A stretch of DNA of 64,000 nucleotides from Pseudomonas bubulae (GTDB lineage Bacteria > Pseudomonadota > Gammaproteobacteria > Pseudomonadales > Pseudomonadaceae), in NCBI RefSeq assembly GCF_037023725.1, contig NZ_CP146077.1:967001-1031000 (forward strand), given 5' to 3'. Of this stretch, positions 10,063-18,877 are shown piece after piece. Within the stretch, counting starts at the first letter, position 1; each line of letters opens with the position of its first letter. The notes beneath the pieces are model-generated. The model was not told where the DNA came from and ran no database searches. It saw only the letters and a list, made by a program, of their open reading frames with translations. A program made the position numbers and the translations under genes.

Positions 10063-11552
10063 TAATGCTCCGGAACCCCAAGAGGTTGCTCTGAAGGTTT
10101 GTCGGTAGGAGGTGGCAGTGGTTTTTGCGGCACGGTCGGGCCGGCGGTCACTACGACCATTTTGTCGGCGCTCAGGTGCTTGTTCATGGCGTCCTTGACC
10201 TGTTCGGTGGTCAGGTCCTGGGACTTCTGCATGAAGGTTTCCAGGTAATCCAGGGGCAAATCATAAAAGCCCATTGCGCCAAGTTGGCCGACGATGGCGG
10301 CGTTGCTGGCCGTGGACAGCGGGAAGCTGCCAGCCAGTTCACGCTTGGCATCGTCGAGTTCTTTTTGCGTCGGACCATTTTTCAGGTAGTCGGCCAAAAT
10401 GTCTTGCACCAGTTTGAGCGTACCTTCGCTCAGTTCGGCGCGGGTTTGCAGGTTGATCATGAACGGGCCGCGAGCCTGCATCGGGCTGAAGCCGGAGTAC
10501 ACGCCGTAGGTCAGGCCGCGCTTTTCACGCACTTCGGTCATCAGGCGCGTACCGAAACCGCCACCGCCCAGAATGCTGTTGCCCAATGCCAGTGCGGCAT
10601 AGTCGGGATCGTCACGGTCAATGCCCAGCTGCGACAGCAGCAGGTGGGTTTGTTTGGACGGGAACTCGATATGGGTTTGGCCAGCCTTGGGCTCGCTTGG
10701 TTGCACGGTCTTGGCCACTGCAGGGCCTTTGGGCAGTGCGGCAGATACCTGGGCTGCAATGGCTTCGGCTTCGGCACGCGACAGGTCGCCAACAATCGCA
10801 ATCACGGCGTTGCCTGCGGTGTAGGCCTTGTTGTGAAAGGCCTTGAGCTGGTCAATGGTGATCGAGGCGATGCTTTGGGCATTGCCATCACTGGCGTGGG
10901 CATACGGGTGGTTACCGTACAGGCGCTTGAACAGTTCGTCGCTGGCCAGTTTGCCGGGGTTTTGTTTCTGAAACTCGAAGCTGGCGAGCAACTGGTTCTT
11001 GATCCGCGCCAGGGAGTCGGCCGGGAAGGTGGGTTTGCCCACCACCTCGGCGAACAGGTTGAGCGCAGGTGTGCGTTTATCTACATCGCTCAGGCTGCGC
11101 AGCGAGGCCACGGCCATGTCGCGATATGCGCCATTGCCGAAGTCCGCGCCCAGGCCTTCAAAGCCCTGGGCGATGGCGCCCACATCTTTACCCGCTACAC
11201 CTTCGTTGAGCATGGCGTTGGTCAGCAGGGCCAGGCCCGGGGTGTTTTCGTCCTGGCTGCTGCCAGCGGCGAAGGTCAGGCGCAGGTCGAACATCGGCAA
11301 TTGCCGTGCTTCGACGAACAGCACTTTGGAGCCTTCGGCGGTTTTCCAGGTTTGCACGTTCAGCGCACGGTGGCTGGGCGCCTTGCCGTCCAGCTCAGCC
11401 AGGGATTCGAGCTTGTGCTCGCTCTTGGCCTGGTCCAGTGCCTGGCTGGCGACCGATTGCTGCGGGTTGGTAAAAAAGTAGCCGAGTGCACCCACCAGTA
11501 TGGCGGCGCTCAGACCAAGCAGGGCGTAGCGGGGGCCTTTACGCTCACTCAT
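10062..11552 (-). CDS. M16-family peptidase, non-catalytic partner (pair A)
   Basis: 496 residues, one N-terminal hydrophobic helix (ALLGLSAAILVGALGYFF) that may be an anchor rather than a cleaved signal. M16 fold; the zinc position reads LALLTNAMLNEG instead of HxxEH, while the substrate-binding GGGGFGTRLMTEVREKRGLTYG of the second domain is kept. Thus a structural partner of the catalytic subunit encoded just upstream, with which it overlaps by eight bases. It ends in a proline-rich tail (PLPPPTDKPSEQPL). The next gene, rsmD, is coupled by TAATG. Confidence 0.9.
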   Translation of the reverse strand: MSERKGPRYALLGLSAAILVGALGYFFTNPQQSVASQALDQAKSEHKLESLAELDGKAPSHRALNVQTWKTAEGSKVLFVEARQLPMFDLRLTFAAGSSQDENTPGLALLTNAMLNEGVAGKDVGAIAQGFEGLGADFGNGAYRDMAVASLRSLSDVDKRTPALNLFAEVVGKPTFPADSLARIKNQLLASFEFQKQNPGKLASDELFKRLYGNHPYAHASDGNAQSIASITIDQLKAFHNKAYTAGNAVIAIVGDLSRAEAEAIAAQVSAALPKGPAVAKTVQPSEPKAGQTHIEFPSKQTHLLLSQLGIDRDDPDYAALALGNSILGGGGFGTRLMTEVREKRGLTYGVYSGFSPMQARGPFMINLQTRAELSEGTLKLVQDILADYLKNGPTQKELDDAKRELAGSFPLSTASNAAIVGQLGAMGFYDLPLDYLETFMQKSQDLTTEQVKDAMNKHLSADKMVVVTAGPTVPQKPLPPPTDKPSEQPLGVPEH

Positions 11553-12897
11553 GGGTTTTCTCCTCGGGCAGTACATGGGCAACGCTGAGACGGTCGCGAG
11601 TGAAATAGGTGCGGGCAGCCTGCTGGATATCGGCCGGGGTGACCTTTTGCAGGTCGGCCAGTTCGGAGTCCATCAGCTTCCACGACAGGCCGACGGTTTC
11701 CAGCTGGCCGATCGAAGTGGCCTGGCTGGTGATCGAGTCGCGCTCGTAGACCAGTCCGGCAATTACCTGGGCACGCACACGTTCAAGCTCTTCAGTGGTC
11801 GGCGGGGTCTTTTTCAGGTCATCGAGCAAGCGCCACAAGCCTGCCTCGGCCTGGGCCATGGTGACTTTCTTCTGGCTGTTGGGCATCGCCGAAAGCATGA
11901 ACAGGCTGTCACCACGGGTGAAGGCGTTGTAGCTGGACGATGCACCGGAGACCAGTTCTTCGCCCCGCTCGAGCTGCGTCGGCATGCGTGCGCTGTAGCC
12001 GCCGTCCAGCAGCGCGGAAATCAGGCGCAGGGCATTGGCGGTGATCGGGTCCTTGGCCGTGGCAACGCTGGGCACGTTAAAGCCCAGCATCAAGCTTGGC
12101 AGTTGGGTCTGGACGTGGATCTTGAGCAGACGTTCGCCAGGGGTCGGCAGTTCCAGCGGGATTTTGGCGACAGGTATCTCGCGTTTTTGCACCTTGCCAA
12201 AGTAACGCTGGGCCAGGGCTTTGACTTCATCCGGGGTGACGTCACCGACCACCACTAAAGTGGCGTTGTTGGGGGCATACCACTCTTCATACCATGCGCG
12301 CAGTTCGCCAACGCTCATGCGCTCCAGGTCGACCATCCAGCCGATGGTCGGGGTGTGGTAGCCGCTGGAAGGGAAGGCCATGGCGCTGAACAGCTCGTAG
12401 GCTTTGCTCATGGGCTGGTCGTCGGTGCGCAGGCGGCGCTCTTCCTTGATGACTTCGATCTCGCGCTTGAATTCTTCGGGCGGCAAGCGAAGGCTGGCCA
12501 TGCGGTCGGCCTCAAGCTCAAAGGCCACGCCCAGGCGGTCACGGGCCAGTACCTGGTAGTAGGCGGTGTAGTCGTCGCTGGTGAAGGCGTTTTCCTGGGC
12601 GCCAAGGTCGCGCAGGATCAACGAGGCTTCGCCGGGACCGACCTTGTTGCTGCCCTTGAACATCATGTGCTCAAGCGCGTGGGACAGGCCGGTCTTGCCA
12701 GGGGTTTCGTAGCTGGAACCCACTTTGTACCAGACCTGGGAGACCACCACCGGGGCGCGATGGTCTTCGCGCACGATGACCTTGAGGCCGTTGTCCAGGC
12801 GGAACTCGTGGGTGGGCTGCGGTTCGGCCGCCAGGGCCGAAAGCGGTAATAAAACTGTGCTGAGCAACAGGCCAGCAGCGCGGCGGGCTAGATTCAT
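11545..12897 (-). CDS. M16-family zinc metallopeptidase, catalytic subunit (pair A)
   Basis: 450 residues from the chosen start MNLARRAAGLLLSTVLLPL, a clean signal peptide ending ALAAEP. Zinc motif HALEH in LSHALEHMMFKGS and distal glutamate in EVIKEERR. An upstream in-frame ATG at 12987 would add 30 residues before the signal peptide and is less likely, although no strong Shine-Dalgarno precedes the chosen ATG. Predicted periplasmic oligopeptidase working as a heterodimer with the next gene. Divergent from ftsY. Confidence 0.9.
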   Translation of the reverse strand: MNLARRAAGLLLSTVLLPLSALAAEPQPTHEFRLDNGLKVIVREDHRAPVVVSQVWYKVGSSYETPGKTGLSHALEHMMFKGSNKVGPGEASLILRDLGAQENAFTSDDYTAYYQVLARDRLGVAFELEADRMASLRLPPEEFKREIEVIKEERRLRTDDQPMSKAYELFSAMAFPSSGYHTPTIGWMVDLERMSVGELRAWYEEWYAPNNATLVVVGDVTPDEVKALAQRYFGKVQKREIPVAKIPLELPTPGERLLKIHVQTQLPSLMLGFNVPSVATAKDPITANALRLISALLDGGYSARMPTQLERGEELVSGASSSYNAFTRGDSLFMLSAMPNSQKKVTMAQAEAGLWRLLDDLKKTPPTTEELERVRAQVIAGLVYERDSITSQATSIGQLETVGLSWKLMDSELADLQKVTPADIQQAARTYFTRDRLSVAHVLPEEKTHE

Positions 12898-13253
12898 TCG
12901 TTTTTTAACCTGTTGGGCTACCCGCTCGGCCTTAGCGTCTGCGGGTGAGGAGGTGCTAGGATACTGATCCGTTTTACTGGCGGCCACGCCTATCAGGCCT
13001 TTGACGATCAGACGACGTTTGATCGGGCAGTATAGGAGCCCGCTTGGAAGTGTGGATGTATACCGGTAAATTTCGCATTTTTGCCGACTTTCCCGTGACA
13101 GACCCGAGTTAAGACGAAGTTTACGAGGTGTGTTTTACCCTCTGAATACAGTTGCGTGCGAACAAGCTGACAAAATTACAGTCTGTTTCACACCGAATAT
13201 TATTTGCCGGGGCGCCACAGTGGCGCGTCGCTACGATGAGATAGCCGTCCTCC
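12898..13253. other. Divergent intergenic region between M16 pair A and ftsY
   Basis: About 350 bp with no credible gene. It must hold promoters for both directions. On the + strand there is a sigma-70-like promoter (13176-13203) and a short perfect hairpin GCGCCACAGTGGCGC just upstream of the ftsY leader. No REP element is present. Confidence 0.6.
13176..13203 (+). promoter_or_regulatory. Candidate sigma-70 promoter for ftsY
   Basis: TTACAG, a 16-bp spacer, then TATTAT, 50 bp upstream of the ftsY ATG. Good -10, moderate -35. Prediction by eye only. Confidence 0.4.
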
Positions 13254-14693
13254 ATGTTTGGTTCCAACGACGACAAGAAGACCCCAGCTGCGGCTGGCGA
13301 GAAAAAAGGCCTGTTCGGATGGCTGCGCAGAAAGCCGCAGGAAACCGTCGTGGAACAACCCGCGCCTGCGCCCGAAATCATCCCTGAGACGCTGGTTGAG
13401 GCCACTCCGGTGGGGGTCGAGGCCGCGCCCGAAGTGGTCGTGGTTGCCGCCGAGCCTGCGGTTGAATTGGCCCCCGAGCCGGCACCGTGGCCGCACTTGC
13501 CTGTCGCCGAAGAACCGGTGGCGCTTGTCGAGGATGTGCAGGCACCGCATATCGTGCCGCCGATCCCCGAGCCCGAGCCTGTTGTTGAAGCGCTTGCGGT
13601 GGTCGAGACTGTTGTTGAGCCAGAGCCAGAGCCAGAGCCAGAGCCAGTTGCCGTCGTCGCGCCTGTAGTCGCTCCTGCACCTGCACCTGCGCCTGTGGTG
13701 GCTGCCCCAGCCCCGTTGGTCGAGGCCCCGGCCCCCGCGCCAGTTGCGCCCCCCGAGCAAAAAACAGGCTTTTTCGCTCGTCTCAAGCAAGGCTTGTCCA
13801 AGACCAGCGCCAGCATTGGTGAAGGCATGGCCAGCCTGTTTCTGGGCAAAAAAGCCATTGATGACGATCTGCTCGAAGAGATCGAAACCCGACTGTTGAC
13901 CGCCGACGTGGGTGTTGAAGCAACCTCGGTGATCATCAAGAACCTGACGCAGAAGGTCGCGCGCAAGCAACTGACCGATGCCGATGCACTCTACAAGTCG
14001 CTGCAGGACGAGCTGGCGGCCATGCTCAAGCCGGTGGAGCAACCGCTGAAAATCGAATCGCAAAACAAGCCATTCGTGATTCTGGTGGTAGGCGTCAACG
14101 GCGCGGGTAAAACCACCACCATCGGCAAACTGGCGAAAAAACTGCAGCTTGAAGGCAAGAAAGTCATGCTGGCTGCCGGTGATACCTTCCGTGCGGCCGC
14201 CGTCGAGCAGCTGCAAGTGTGGGGCGAGCGCAACCATATCCCGGTCATTGCCCAGCACACTGGCGCGGATTCGGCGTCGGTGATTTTTGACGCTGTGCAA
14301 GCTGCCAAGGCCCGTGGCATCGACGTATTGATCGCCGATACCGCCGGTCGCCTGCATACCAAAGACAACCTGATGGAAGAACTCAAGAAAGTTCGCCGGG
14401 TCATGGGCAAGCTTGACGAAGACGCTCCCCACGAAGTGCTGTTGGTGCTCGATGCCGGTACCGGGCAGAACGCTATCAACCAGACCAAGCAGTTTGATCA
14501 GACCGTTGCCCTCACGGGTCTGGCGCTGACCAAGCTCGATGGCACGGCCAAAGGCGGGGTGATTTTCGCCCTGGCCAAGCAATTCAATATTCCTATCCGC
14601 TTTATCGGTGTGGGTGAAGGCATCGATGATTTGCGTGATTTTGAGTCCGAACCCTTTGTCCAGGCTCTGTTTGCGGAGCGGGAGCGTCCATGA
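13254..14693 (+). CDS. ftsY: Signal recognition particle receptor FtsY
   Basis: 479 residues. The GTPase receptor docks SRP-bound ribosomes at the SecYEG translocon of the inner membrane. Residues 1 to about 165 form an acidic, Pro/Glu/Ala-rich A domain with an amphipathic start (KKGLFGWLRRK) and a PEPEPEPEPV run encoded by five GAGCCA repeats. The NG domain follows: P-loop GVNGAGKTTTIGKLA, DTFRAAAVEQL, DTAGRLHTK, TKLDGTAKGG and the terminal IDDLRDFE. First gene of ftsYEX-rpoH; its stop overlaps ftsE by four bases (ATGA). Confidence 0.97.
   Translation: MFGSNDDKKTPAAAGEKKGLFGWLRRKPQETVVEQPAPAPEIIPETLVEATPVGVEAAPEVVVVAAEPAVELAPEPAPWPHLPVAEEPVALVEDVQAPHIVPPIPEPEPVVEALAVVETVVEPEPEPEPEPVAVVAPVVAPAPAPAPVVAAPAPLVEAPAPAPVAPPEQKTGFFARLKQGLSKTSASIGEGMASLFLGKKAIDDDLLEEIETRLLTADVGVEATSVIIKNLTQKVARKQLTDADALYKSLQDELAAMLKPVEQPLKIESQNKPFVILVVGVNGAGKTTTIGKLAKKLQLEGKKVMLAAGDTFRAAAVEQLQVWGERNHIPVIAQHTGADSASVIFDAVQAAKARGIDVLIADTAGRLHTKDNLMEELKKVRRVMGKLDEDAPHEVLLVLDAGTGQNAINQTKQFDQTVALTGLALTKLDGTAKGGVIFALAKQFNIPIRFIGVGEGIDDLRDFESEPFVQALFAERERP
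13617..13646 (+). repeat. In-frame hexanucleotide repeat (GAGCCA)x5 in ftsY
   Basis: Five perfect GAGCCA units encoding alternating Glu-Pro in the linker-like A domain. Slippage by whole units would lengthen or shorten the acidic arm without a frameshift. Confidence 0.85.
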
Positions 14694-15361
14694 TTCGTTT
14701 CGAGCAGGTCGGTAAGCGCTATCCAAATGGACACGTGGGCCTGCACGAGCTGAGCTTTCGGGTCCGTCGAGGCGAATTCCTTTTTGTGACCGGCCACTCC
14801 GGCGCAGGTAAAAGCACGCTGTTGCGCCTGTTGCTGGCGATGGAACGCCCGACCAGCGGCAAATTGCTACTGGCGGGGCAGGACTTGGGGCAAATCAGCA
14901 ACGCGCAGATCCCTTTTTTACGTCGCCAGATCGGTGTGGTTTTCCAGAACCACCAGTTGCTGTTTGACCGCACAGTGTTCAACAACGTCGCCCTGCCGCT
15001 GCAAATTCTCGGCCTGTCCAAGGCTGAAGTCGCCAAGCGTGTCGACTCGGCGCTGGAGCGCGTAGCGCTGTCGGACAAGACCGACCTGTACCCGGGTGAC
15101 TTATCCACGGGTCAGCAACAGCGTGTAGGCATTGCCCGCGCCATCGTGCATCGCCCGGCCTTGCTGCTGGCCGATGAACCCACCGGTAACCTCGACCCGC
15201 GTCTGGCGGCGGAAATCATGGGCGTATTTGAAGACATCAACCGCTTGGGCACCAGCGTACTGATTGCCAGTCATGACCTGGCGCTGATCGCACGCATGCG
15301 CCATCGCATGCTGACCTTGCAGCGCGGACGTCTGATCGGTGACGGGGAGGCCGCGCAATGA
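14690..15361 (+). CDS. ftsE: Cell division ATP-binding protein FtsE
   Basis: 223-residue ABC ATPase. With FtsX it activates periplasmic peptidoglycan hydrolases at the septum. Walker [15 protein letters not shown], signature [15 protein letters not shown], Walker [14 protein letters not shown]-loop ASHDLAL. ATGA overlaps join it to ftsY before and ftsX after, so the three are translationally coupled. Confidence 0.96.
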   Translation: MIRFEQVGKRYPNGHVGLHELSFRVRRGEFLFVTGHSGAGKSTLLRLLLAMERPTSGKLLLAGQDLGQISNAQIPFLRRQIGVVFQNHQLLFDRTVFNNVALPLQILGLSKAEVAKRVDSALERVALSDKTDLYPGDLSTGQQQRVGIARAIVHRPALLLADEPTGNLDPRLAAEIMGVFEDINRLGTSVLIASHDLALIARMRHRMLTLQRGRLIGDGEAAQ

Positions 15362-16380
15362 GTGCCACCCGCAGTTCCAAAGTATCCGAGCGCGTAGCTC
15401 CAAAGGCTGCCGACCCGCAGCCGCCGAAGAAAAAACACGATGATGACGATGGCCCGACCTTCGCCATGTTGTTTCACGCCTGGGTTGAGGCTCACCGGGC
15501 CAGTCTGCTCGACAGCCTGAAGCGCCTTGGCAAGCAGCCGATTGGCAGCTTTTTTACCTGCCTGGTGATGGCGGTTGCCTTGAGTCTGCCGATGGGCCTG
15601 TCGTTGTTGCTTAACAACGTCGAGCGCCTGGGTGGTTCCTGGCAGCGTGCAGCACAGATTTCGCTGTATCTGCAGATGGATGCCAGCAGCCAGCAGGGTG
15701 AAAATCTCAGCGATCAGATAAAAGGTATGGCAGGGGTGGCTGACGCGGAATTTATCAGCCGCGAAAAGGCACTCGAAGAGTTCCAGCAGCAGTCAGGGCT
15801 GGGCGAAGCGCTTAAAGAGTTGCCCGATAACCCGTTGCCCGGTGTGGTCCTGGTAACCCCGGCAGAAGTCGATAAAGCGACGCTTGAAGCCCTTCGCGAA
15901 CGCCTTGCGCAGTTGCCGAAGGTGCAACAGGCGCAACTTGATCTAGTCTGGGTCGAACGTCTGGCGGCAATCCTGAAATTGGGTGACCGTTTTGTGTTTG
16001 GCTTGACGGTGTTGCTGGTTTCAGCTTTGCTGCTGGTTATCGGTAATACGATTCGTTTGCATATCGAGAATCGTCGCATCGAAATCGAAGTCATCAAGCT
16101 GGTCGGCGGTACTGACAGCTATGTGCGCAGGCCCTTTCTTTATATGGGTGCGCTCTATGGCTTTGGTGCGGGAGTTTTATCCTGGGGCGTTTTGGCATTC
16201 GGCCTGAACTGGCTTAACGACGCGGTGGTGGGGCTGGCTGGCTTGTACGGCAGCAATTTTGCCTTGGCGGGTGTGCCGGTAGCCGATGGTCTGTCTCTCT
16301 TGCTTGGCGCGGTGCTGTTAGGGTATATCGGTGCATGGATTGCAGTTGCGCGTCACTTACGTGAGCTTTCGCCTAAATAG
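15358..16380 (+). CDS. ftsX: Cell division permease-like protein FtsX
   Basis: 340 residues. A long charged cytoplasmic N-terminus, TM1 (GSFFTCLVMAVALSLPMGLS), a periplasmic loop of about 120 residues that in the family contacts septal hydrolase activators, then three TM helices near the C-terminus (VFGLTVLLVSALLLVIGNTI onward) with the conserved RRIEIEVIKLVGGTDSYVRRPF segment between. Partner of FtsE. Followed by rpoH after a 114-bp gap. Confidence 0.95.
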   Translation: MSATRSSKVSERVAPKAADPQPPKKKHDDDDGPTFAMLFHAWVEAHRASLLDSLKRLGKQPIGSFFTCLVMAVALSLPMGLSLLLNNVERLGGSWQRAAQISLYLQMDASSQQGENLSDQIKGMAGVADAEFISREKALEEFQQQSGLGEALKELPDNPLPGVVLVTPAEVDKATLEALRERLAQLPKVQQAQLDLVWVERLAAILKLGDRFVFGLTVLLVSALLLVIGNTIRLHIENRRIEIEVIKLVGGTDSYVRRPFLYMGALYGFGAGVLSWGVLAFGLNWLNDAVVGLAGLYGSNFALAGVPVADGLSLLLGAVLLGYIGAWIAVARHLRELSPK

Positions 16381-16418
16381 TTTTCTTTTTGCCTGTTGAC
16401 CTTTTCAGCTTTTTTTGG

Positions 16419-16445
16419 GAACTTTTTTCCAGGTTTCCGGTCAAC
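16419..16445 (+). promoter_or_regulatory. AlgU (sigma-E type) promoter of rpoH
   Basis: GAACTT, a 16-bp spacer, then TCAAC, 50 bp before the rpoH ATG. This matches the extracytoplasmic-function sigma AlgU/RpoE promoter pattern (GAACTT-N16/17-TCnnA). AlgU control of rpoH is established in Pseudomonas aeruginosa; here it is inferred from the match. Confidence 0.65.
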
Positions 16446-16494
16446 TTTCGCAGTGCTGAACTGCACGAGTTATGTGAGACGGAGGTTTTTTCGT

Positions 16495-17349
16495 ATGACC
16501 ACTTCTTTGCAACCTGCGTATGCGTTGGTCCCTGGTGCGAACCTCGAGGCCTATGTCAATACGGTGAACAGCATTCCATTGCTGACACCGGAGCAGGAGC
16601 GTGAACTGGCCGAGAGTCTCTATTATGAGCAGGATTTGGGGGCGGCTCGGCAGATGGTGCTCGCCCACCTGCGTTTTGTTGTACACATTGCCCGTAGTTA
16701 TTCGGGCTATGGCCTGGCTCAGGCTGACCTGATCCAGGAAGGCAACGTCGGCCTGATGAAGGCGGTCAAACGCTTCAACCCTGAAATGGGTGTGCGTCTG
16801 GTGTCTTTTGCGGTGCACTGGATCAAGGCAGAGATCCACGAATTTATCCTGCGCAACTGGCGGATCGTGAAAGTCGCGACCACCAAGGCTCAGCGCAAAT
16901 TGTTCTTCAACCTGCGCAGCCAGAAAAAACGTCTCGCCTGGTTGAACAACGATGAAGTGCATCGTGTGGCTGAAAGCCTCGGCGTAGAGCCTCGCGAAGT
17001 GCGCGAGATGGAAAGCCGCCTGACCGGTCATGATATGGCGTTCGACCCGGCAGCCGAAGCTGACGACGACAGTGCGTTCCAGTCGCCAGCCAACTACCTG
17101 GAAGACCACCGGTATGACCCGGCGCGCCAACTGGAAGATGCTGACTGGACCGACAACTCCACCAGCAACCTTCACGAAGCGCTGGAAGTGCTGGACGACC
17201 GCAGCCGTGACATTCTGTATCAGCGCTGGCTGGCTGAAGAAAAAGCCACGCTGCACGACCTGGCGCAGAAGTACAACGTGTCAGCCGAGCGGATTCGTCA
17301 GCTGGAAAAAAGCGCGATGAACAAGCTCAAACTGTCGATTGCCGCCTGA
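16495..17349 (+). CDS. rpoH: RNA polymerase heat-shock sigma factor sigma-32
   Basis: 284 residues. Region 2 has [35 protein letters not shown] and [20 protein letters not shown]; the RpoH box [13 protein letters not shown], which separates RpoH from other group-2 sigmas, follows; region 4 ends [21 protein letters not shown]. Directs transcription of chaperone and protease genes. The start MTTSLQPAY, preceded by GGAGG nine bases upstream, was chosen over an in-frame upstream codon at 16396. Translation of rpoH is often thermoregulated by mRNA structure in this region. A strong terminator follows. Confidence 0.97.
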   Translation: MTTSLQPAYALVPGANLEAYVNTVNSIPLLTPEQERELAESLYYEQDLGAARQMVLAHLRFVVHIARSYSGYGLAQADLIQEGNVGLMKAVKRFNPEMGVRLVSFAVHWIKAEIHEFILRNWRIVKVATTKAQRKLFFNLRSQKKRLAWLNNDEVHRVAESLGVEPREVREMESRLTGHDMAFDPAAEADDDSAFQSPANYLEDHRYDPARQLEDADWTDNSTSNLHEALEVLDDRSRDILYQRWLAEEKATLHDLAQKYNVSAERIRQLEKSAMNKLKLSIAA

Positions 17350-17360
17350 CCGGCCCGACC

Positions 17361-17398
17361 AAAAAACGCCTCGATCTGATCGGGGCGTTTTTTTTTTG
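17361..17398 (+). terminator. Rho-independent terminator after rpoH
   Basis: AACGCC(T)CGATC / GATCG(G)GGCGTT stem with a tract of eleven T residues, starting 12 bp past the rpoH stop. The A-run on the left arm would also let it work for the convergent gene at 17405-17839. Confidence 0.92.
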
Positions 17399-17404
17399 GA
17401 GGAA

Positions 17405-17839
17405 TTAAAGCCCCCCCTTGCCAGCCTGCTTCGCGCAGGGCCAGTTTGACGGTTGTGCCTTTAGCAACTCTGGATCAACACCATTGGCCCTGAGCAGTGA
17501 GTCCACCAGTGATCGGGACATCTCCACCGAATGCACCAGCGACCACACCAGCCCACGCTCTATGCCGCTGGCGTATGCGGTGATTTCATCCGAGACCTCT
17601 TCTGCGCTTTTGAGCATCAGCGACACATGGGACAGCGCTTCGATTGCACGGATATCAGGCAGCACGGCAAAGGGTGATTGCTTGCCTGCCCTTAGTGCAC
17701 GGGTGGGTTTGAGGTTTTCCAGGCAAACGGGCGGGGCCTGAAGCAGGGCGTCGAGAATAAGCCGGGTGGTTTCATCGTGCTGATGATCATCCCGGGGAGT
17801 GTGAATGGCTTTGGGATCGTCGGGCGTCGGCTTTTTCAT
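17405..17839 (-). CDS. DUF6124-like hypothetical protein
   Basis: 144 residues starting MKKPTPDDPKA. Resembles the small Pseudomonas-restricted DUF6124 proteins: MKPTPD-like start, then a helical stretch (IRAIEALSHVSLMLKSAEEV, ITAYASGIERGLVWSLVHSV) ending in a Lys/Gly tail. No signal peptide, no catalytic motif. Function unknown; the assignment is from general resemblance. Convergent with rpoH across a shared terminator. Confidence 0.65.
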   Translation of the reverse strand: MKKPTPDDPKAIHTPRDDHQHDETTRLILDALLQAPPVCLENLKPTRALRAGKQSPFAVLPDIRAIEALSHVSLMLKSAEEVSDEITAYASGIERGLVWSLVHSVEMSRSLVDSLLRANGVDPELLKAQPSNWPCAKQAGKGGL

Positions 17840-18028
17840 GTTTCTTCCACGGGGGAGCATCGGCGACTGGTGAAGATAGCCCTGTGAGTTTGCGGGTCGC
17901 AAGCAGCGCTTGTGTGCATCGTGTTTTCTCGGAAGCGTCTGCCTTTTGGCAGCGTAAAAGTCTGACGTGGGCGCCTGGGGATCGAATTCGCTACACTGGC
18001 GCACTTTTACGCTGTGCGTTGGCGCCCC

Positions 18029-18529
18029 ATGACTGTGCTCAAATACCTCCAGGCTTACCCCCAGACCTTGCAAGAGCAGGTGCGCCAATTGATCGAGCGC
18101 AACCAGCTGGGCAGTTACCTGAGCGAGCGTTATCCACAGCGTCATGCCGTGCAAAGCGACAAGGCCCTGTATGCCTACGCTCAGGAGCTCAAACAGGAAT
18201 ACCTGCGCAATGCGCCATCCTTTGACAAGGTGCTGTTTGATAACCGGCTCGACCTGACCCACCGTGCGCTGGGTTTGCATACTGCTATTTCACGGGTTCA
18301 GGGCGGCAAGCTCAAGGCTAAAAAGGAACTGCGCGTGGCCTCGCTGTTCAAGGAAGCGGCGCCCGAGTTTTTGAAGATGATCGTGGTCCACGAGCTGGCC
18401 CACTTGAAAGAGTCAGACCACAACAAGGCGTTCTACAAGCTGTGTGAGCACATGTTGCCGGGTTATCACCAGCTGGAGTTCGACCTGCGGGTGTACCTCA
18501 CGTGGCGGGATATGCAGGGCAAAACCTGA
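18029..18529 (+). CDS. YgjP-like metallopeptidase domain protein
   Basis: 166 residues. The YgjP/DUF45 (M48-like) zinc motif is HELAHLKESDHNKAFYKLCE, giving HExxH plus a downstream His and Glu. This family includes UTP pyrophosphatase YgjP and uncharacterised metalloproteins. Start at ATG 18029 (MTVLKYLQAYP) rather than the GTG 15 bp upstream. Length and N-terminal helices match Pseudomonas homologues annotated as M48-family peptidases. Substrate unknown. Confidence 0.82.
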   Translation: MTVLKYLQAYPQTLQEQVRQLIERNQLGSYLSERYPQRHAVQSDKALYAYAQELKQEYLRNAPSFDKVLFDNRLDLTHRALGLHTAISRVQGGKLKAKKELRVASLFKEAAPEFLKMIVVHELAHLKESDHNKAFYKLCEHMLPGYHQLEFDLRVYLTWRDMQGKT

Positions 18530-18540
18530 CACTTACTTTA

Positions 18541-18572
18541 TGTGTGGGAGCGGACCCGTAAAGACGGGCAGG
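18541..18572. repeat. Truncated REP half
   Basis: TGTGGGAGCGGACCC at the start matches the left arm of the REP family and then degenerates; no inverted partner follows. It lies in the 51-bp gap before the next gene. Confidence 0.5.
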
Positions 18573-18580
18573 AGTTCTGA

Positions 18581-18877
18581 ATGGAAGTCAGCAAAACCAA
18601 AAGCAGCTTTTACCGGCGCTTGTATGTGGCCTGGTTGATCGATAGCCAGATCGCCAGCAGCGTGCCTGCCTTGACCGAAGTCACCGGCATGCCGCGTCGT
18701 ACCGCCCAGGACACCATTGCTGCCCTGGCCGATCTGGACATCATCTGCGAATTTGAACAGCAGGATGGCGCCCGCAACCATGCCGGACGCTACCTGATCC
18801 GCAACTGGGGGCCGGTGGACAAAAACTGGGTCGCTGGGCATCTGGTGCAGATCAAGCAGGTGCTGGGTTACCCCTGA
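18581..18877 (+). CDS. Small winged-helix hypothetical protein
   Basis: 98 residues. The middle reads as a helix-turn-helix (SSVPALTEVTGMPRRTAQDT) followed by a second helix (IAALADLDIICEFEQQ), like Pseudomonas proteins annotated as helix-turn-helix domain proteins. AGGAG ten bases before the ATG. Its last 10 bp overlap the end of the convergent ElaA gene. Role unknown; a DNA-binding accessory protein is likely. Confidence 0.72.
   Translation: MEVSKTKSSFYRRLYVAWLIDSQIASSVPALTEVTGMPRRTAQDTIAALADLDIICEFEQQDGARNHAGRYLIRNWGPVDKNWVAGHLVQIKQVLGYP

Noticed and set aside
10125..11588. Long open frame antisense to the M16 partner gene
   Set aside because: Composition typical of an antisense shadow; M16 protein on the minus strand is well supported.
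13200..14726. Long open frame antisense to ftsY
   Set aside because: Shadow of high-GC coding sequence; low-complexity residues and no start signal. ftsY on the other strand has every expected motif.
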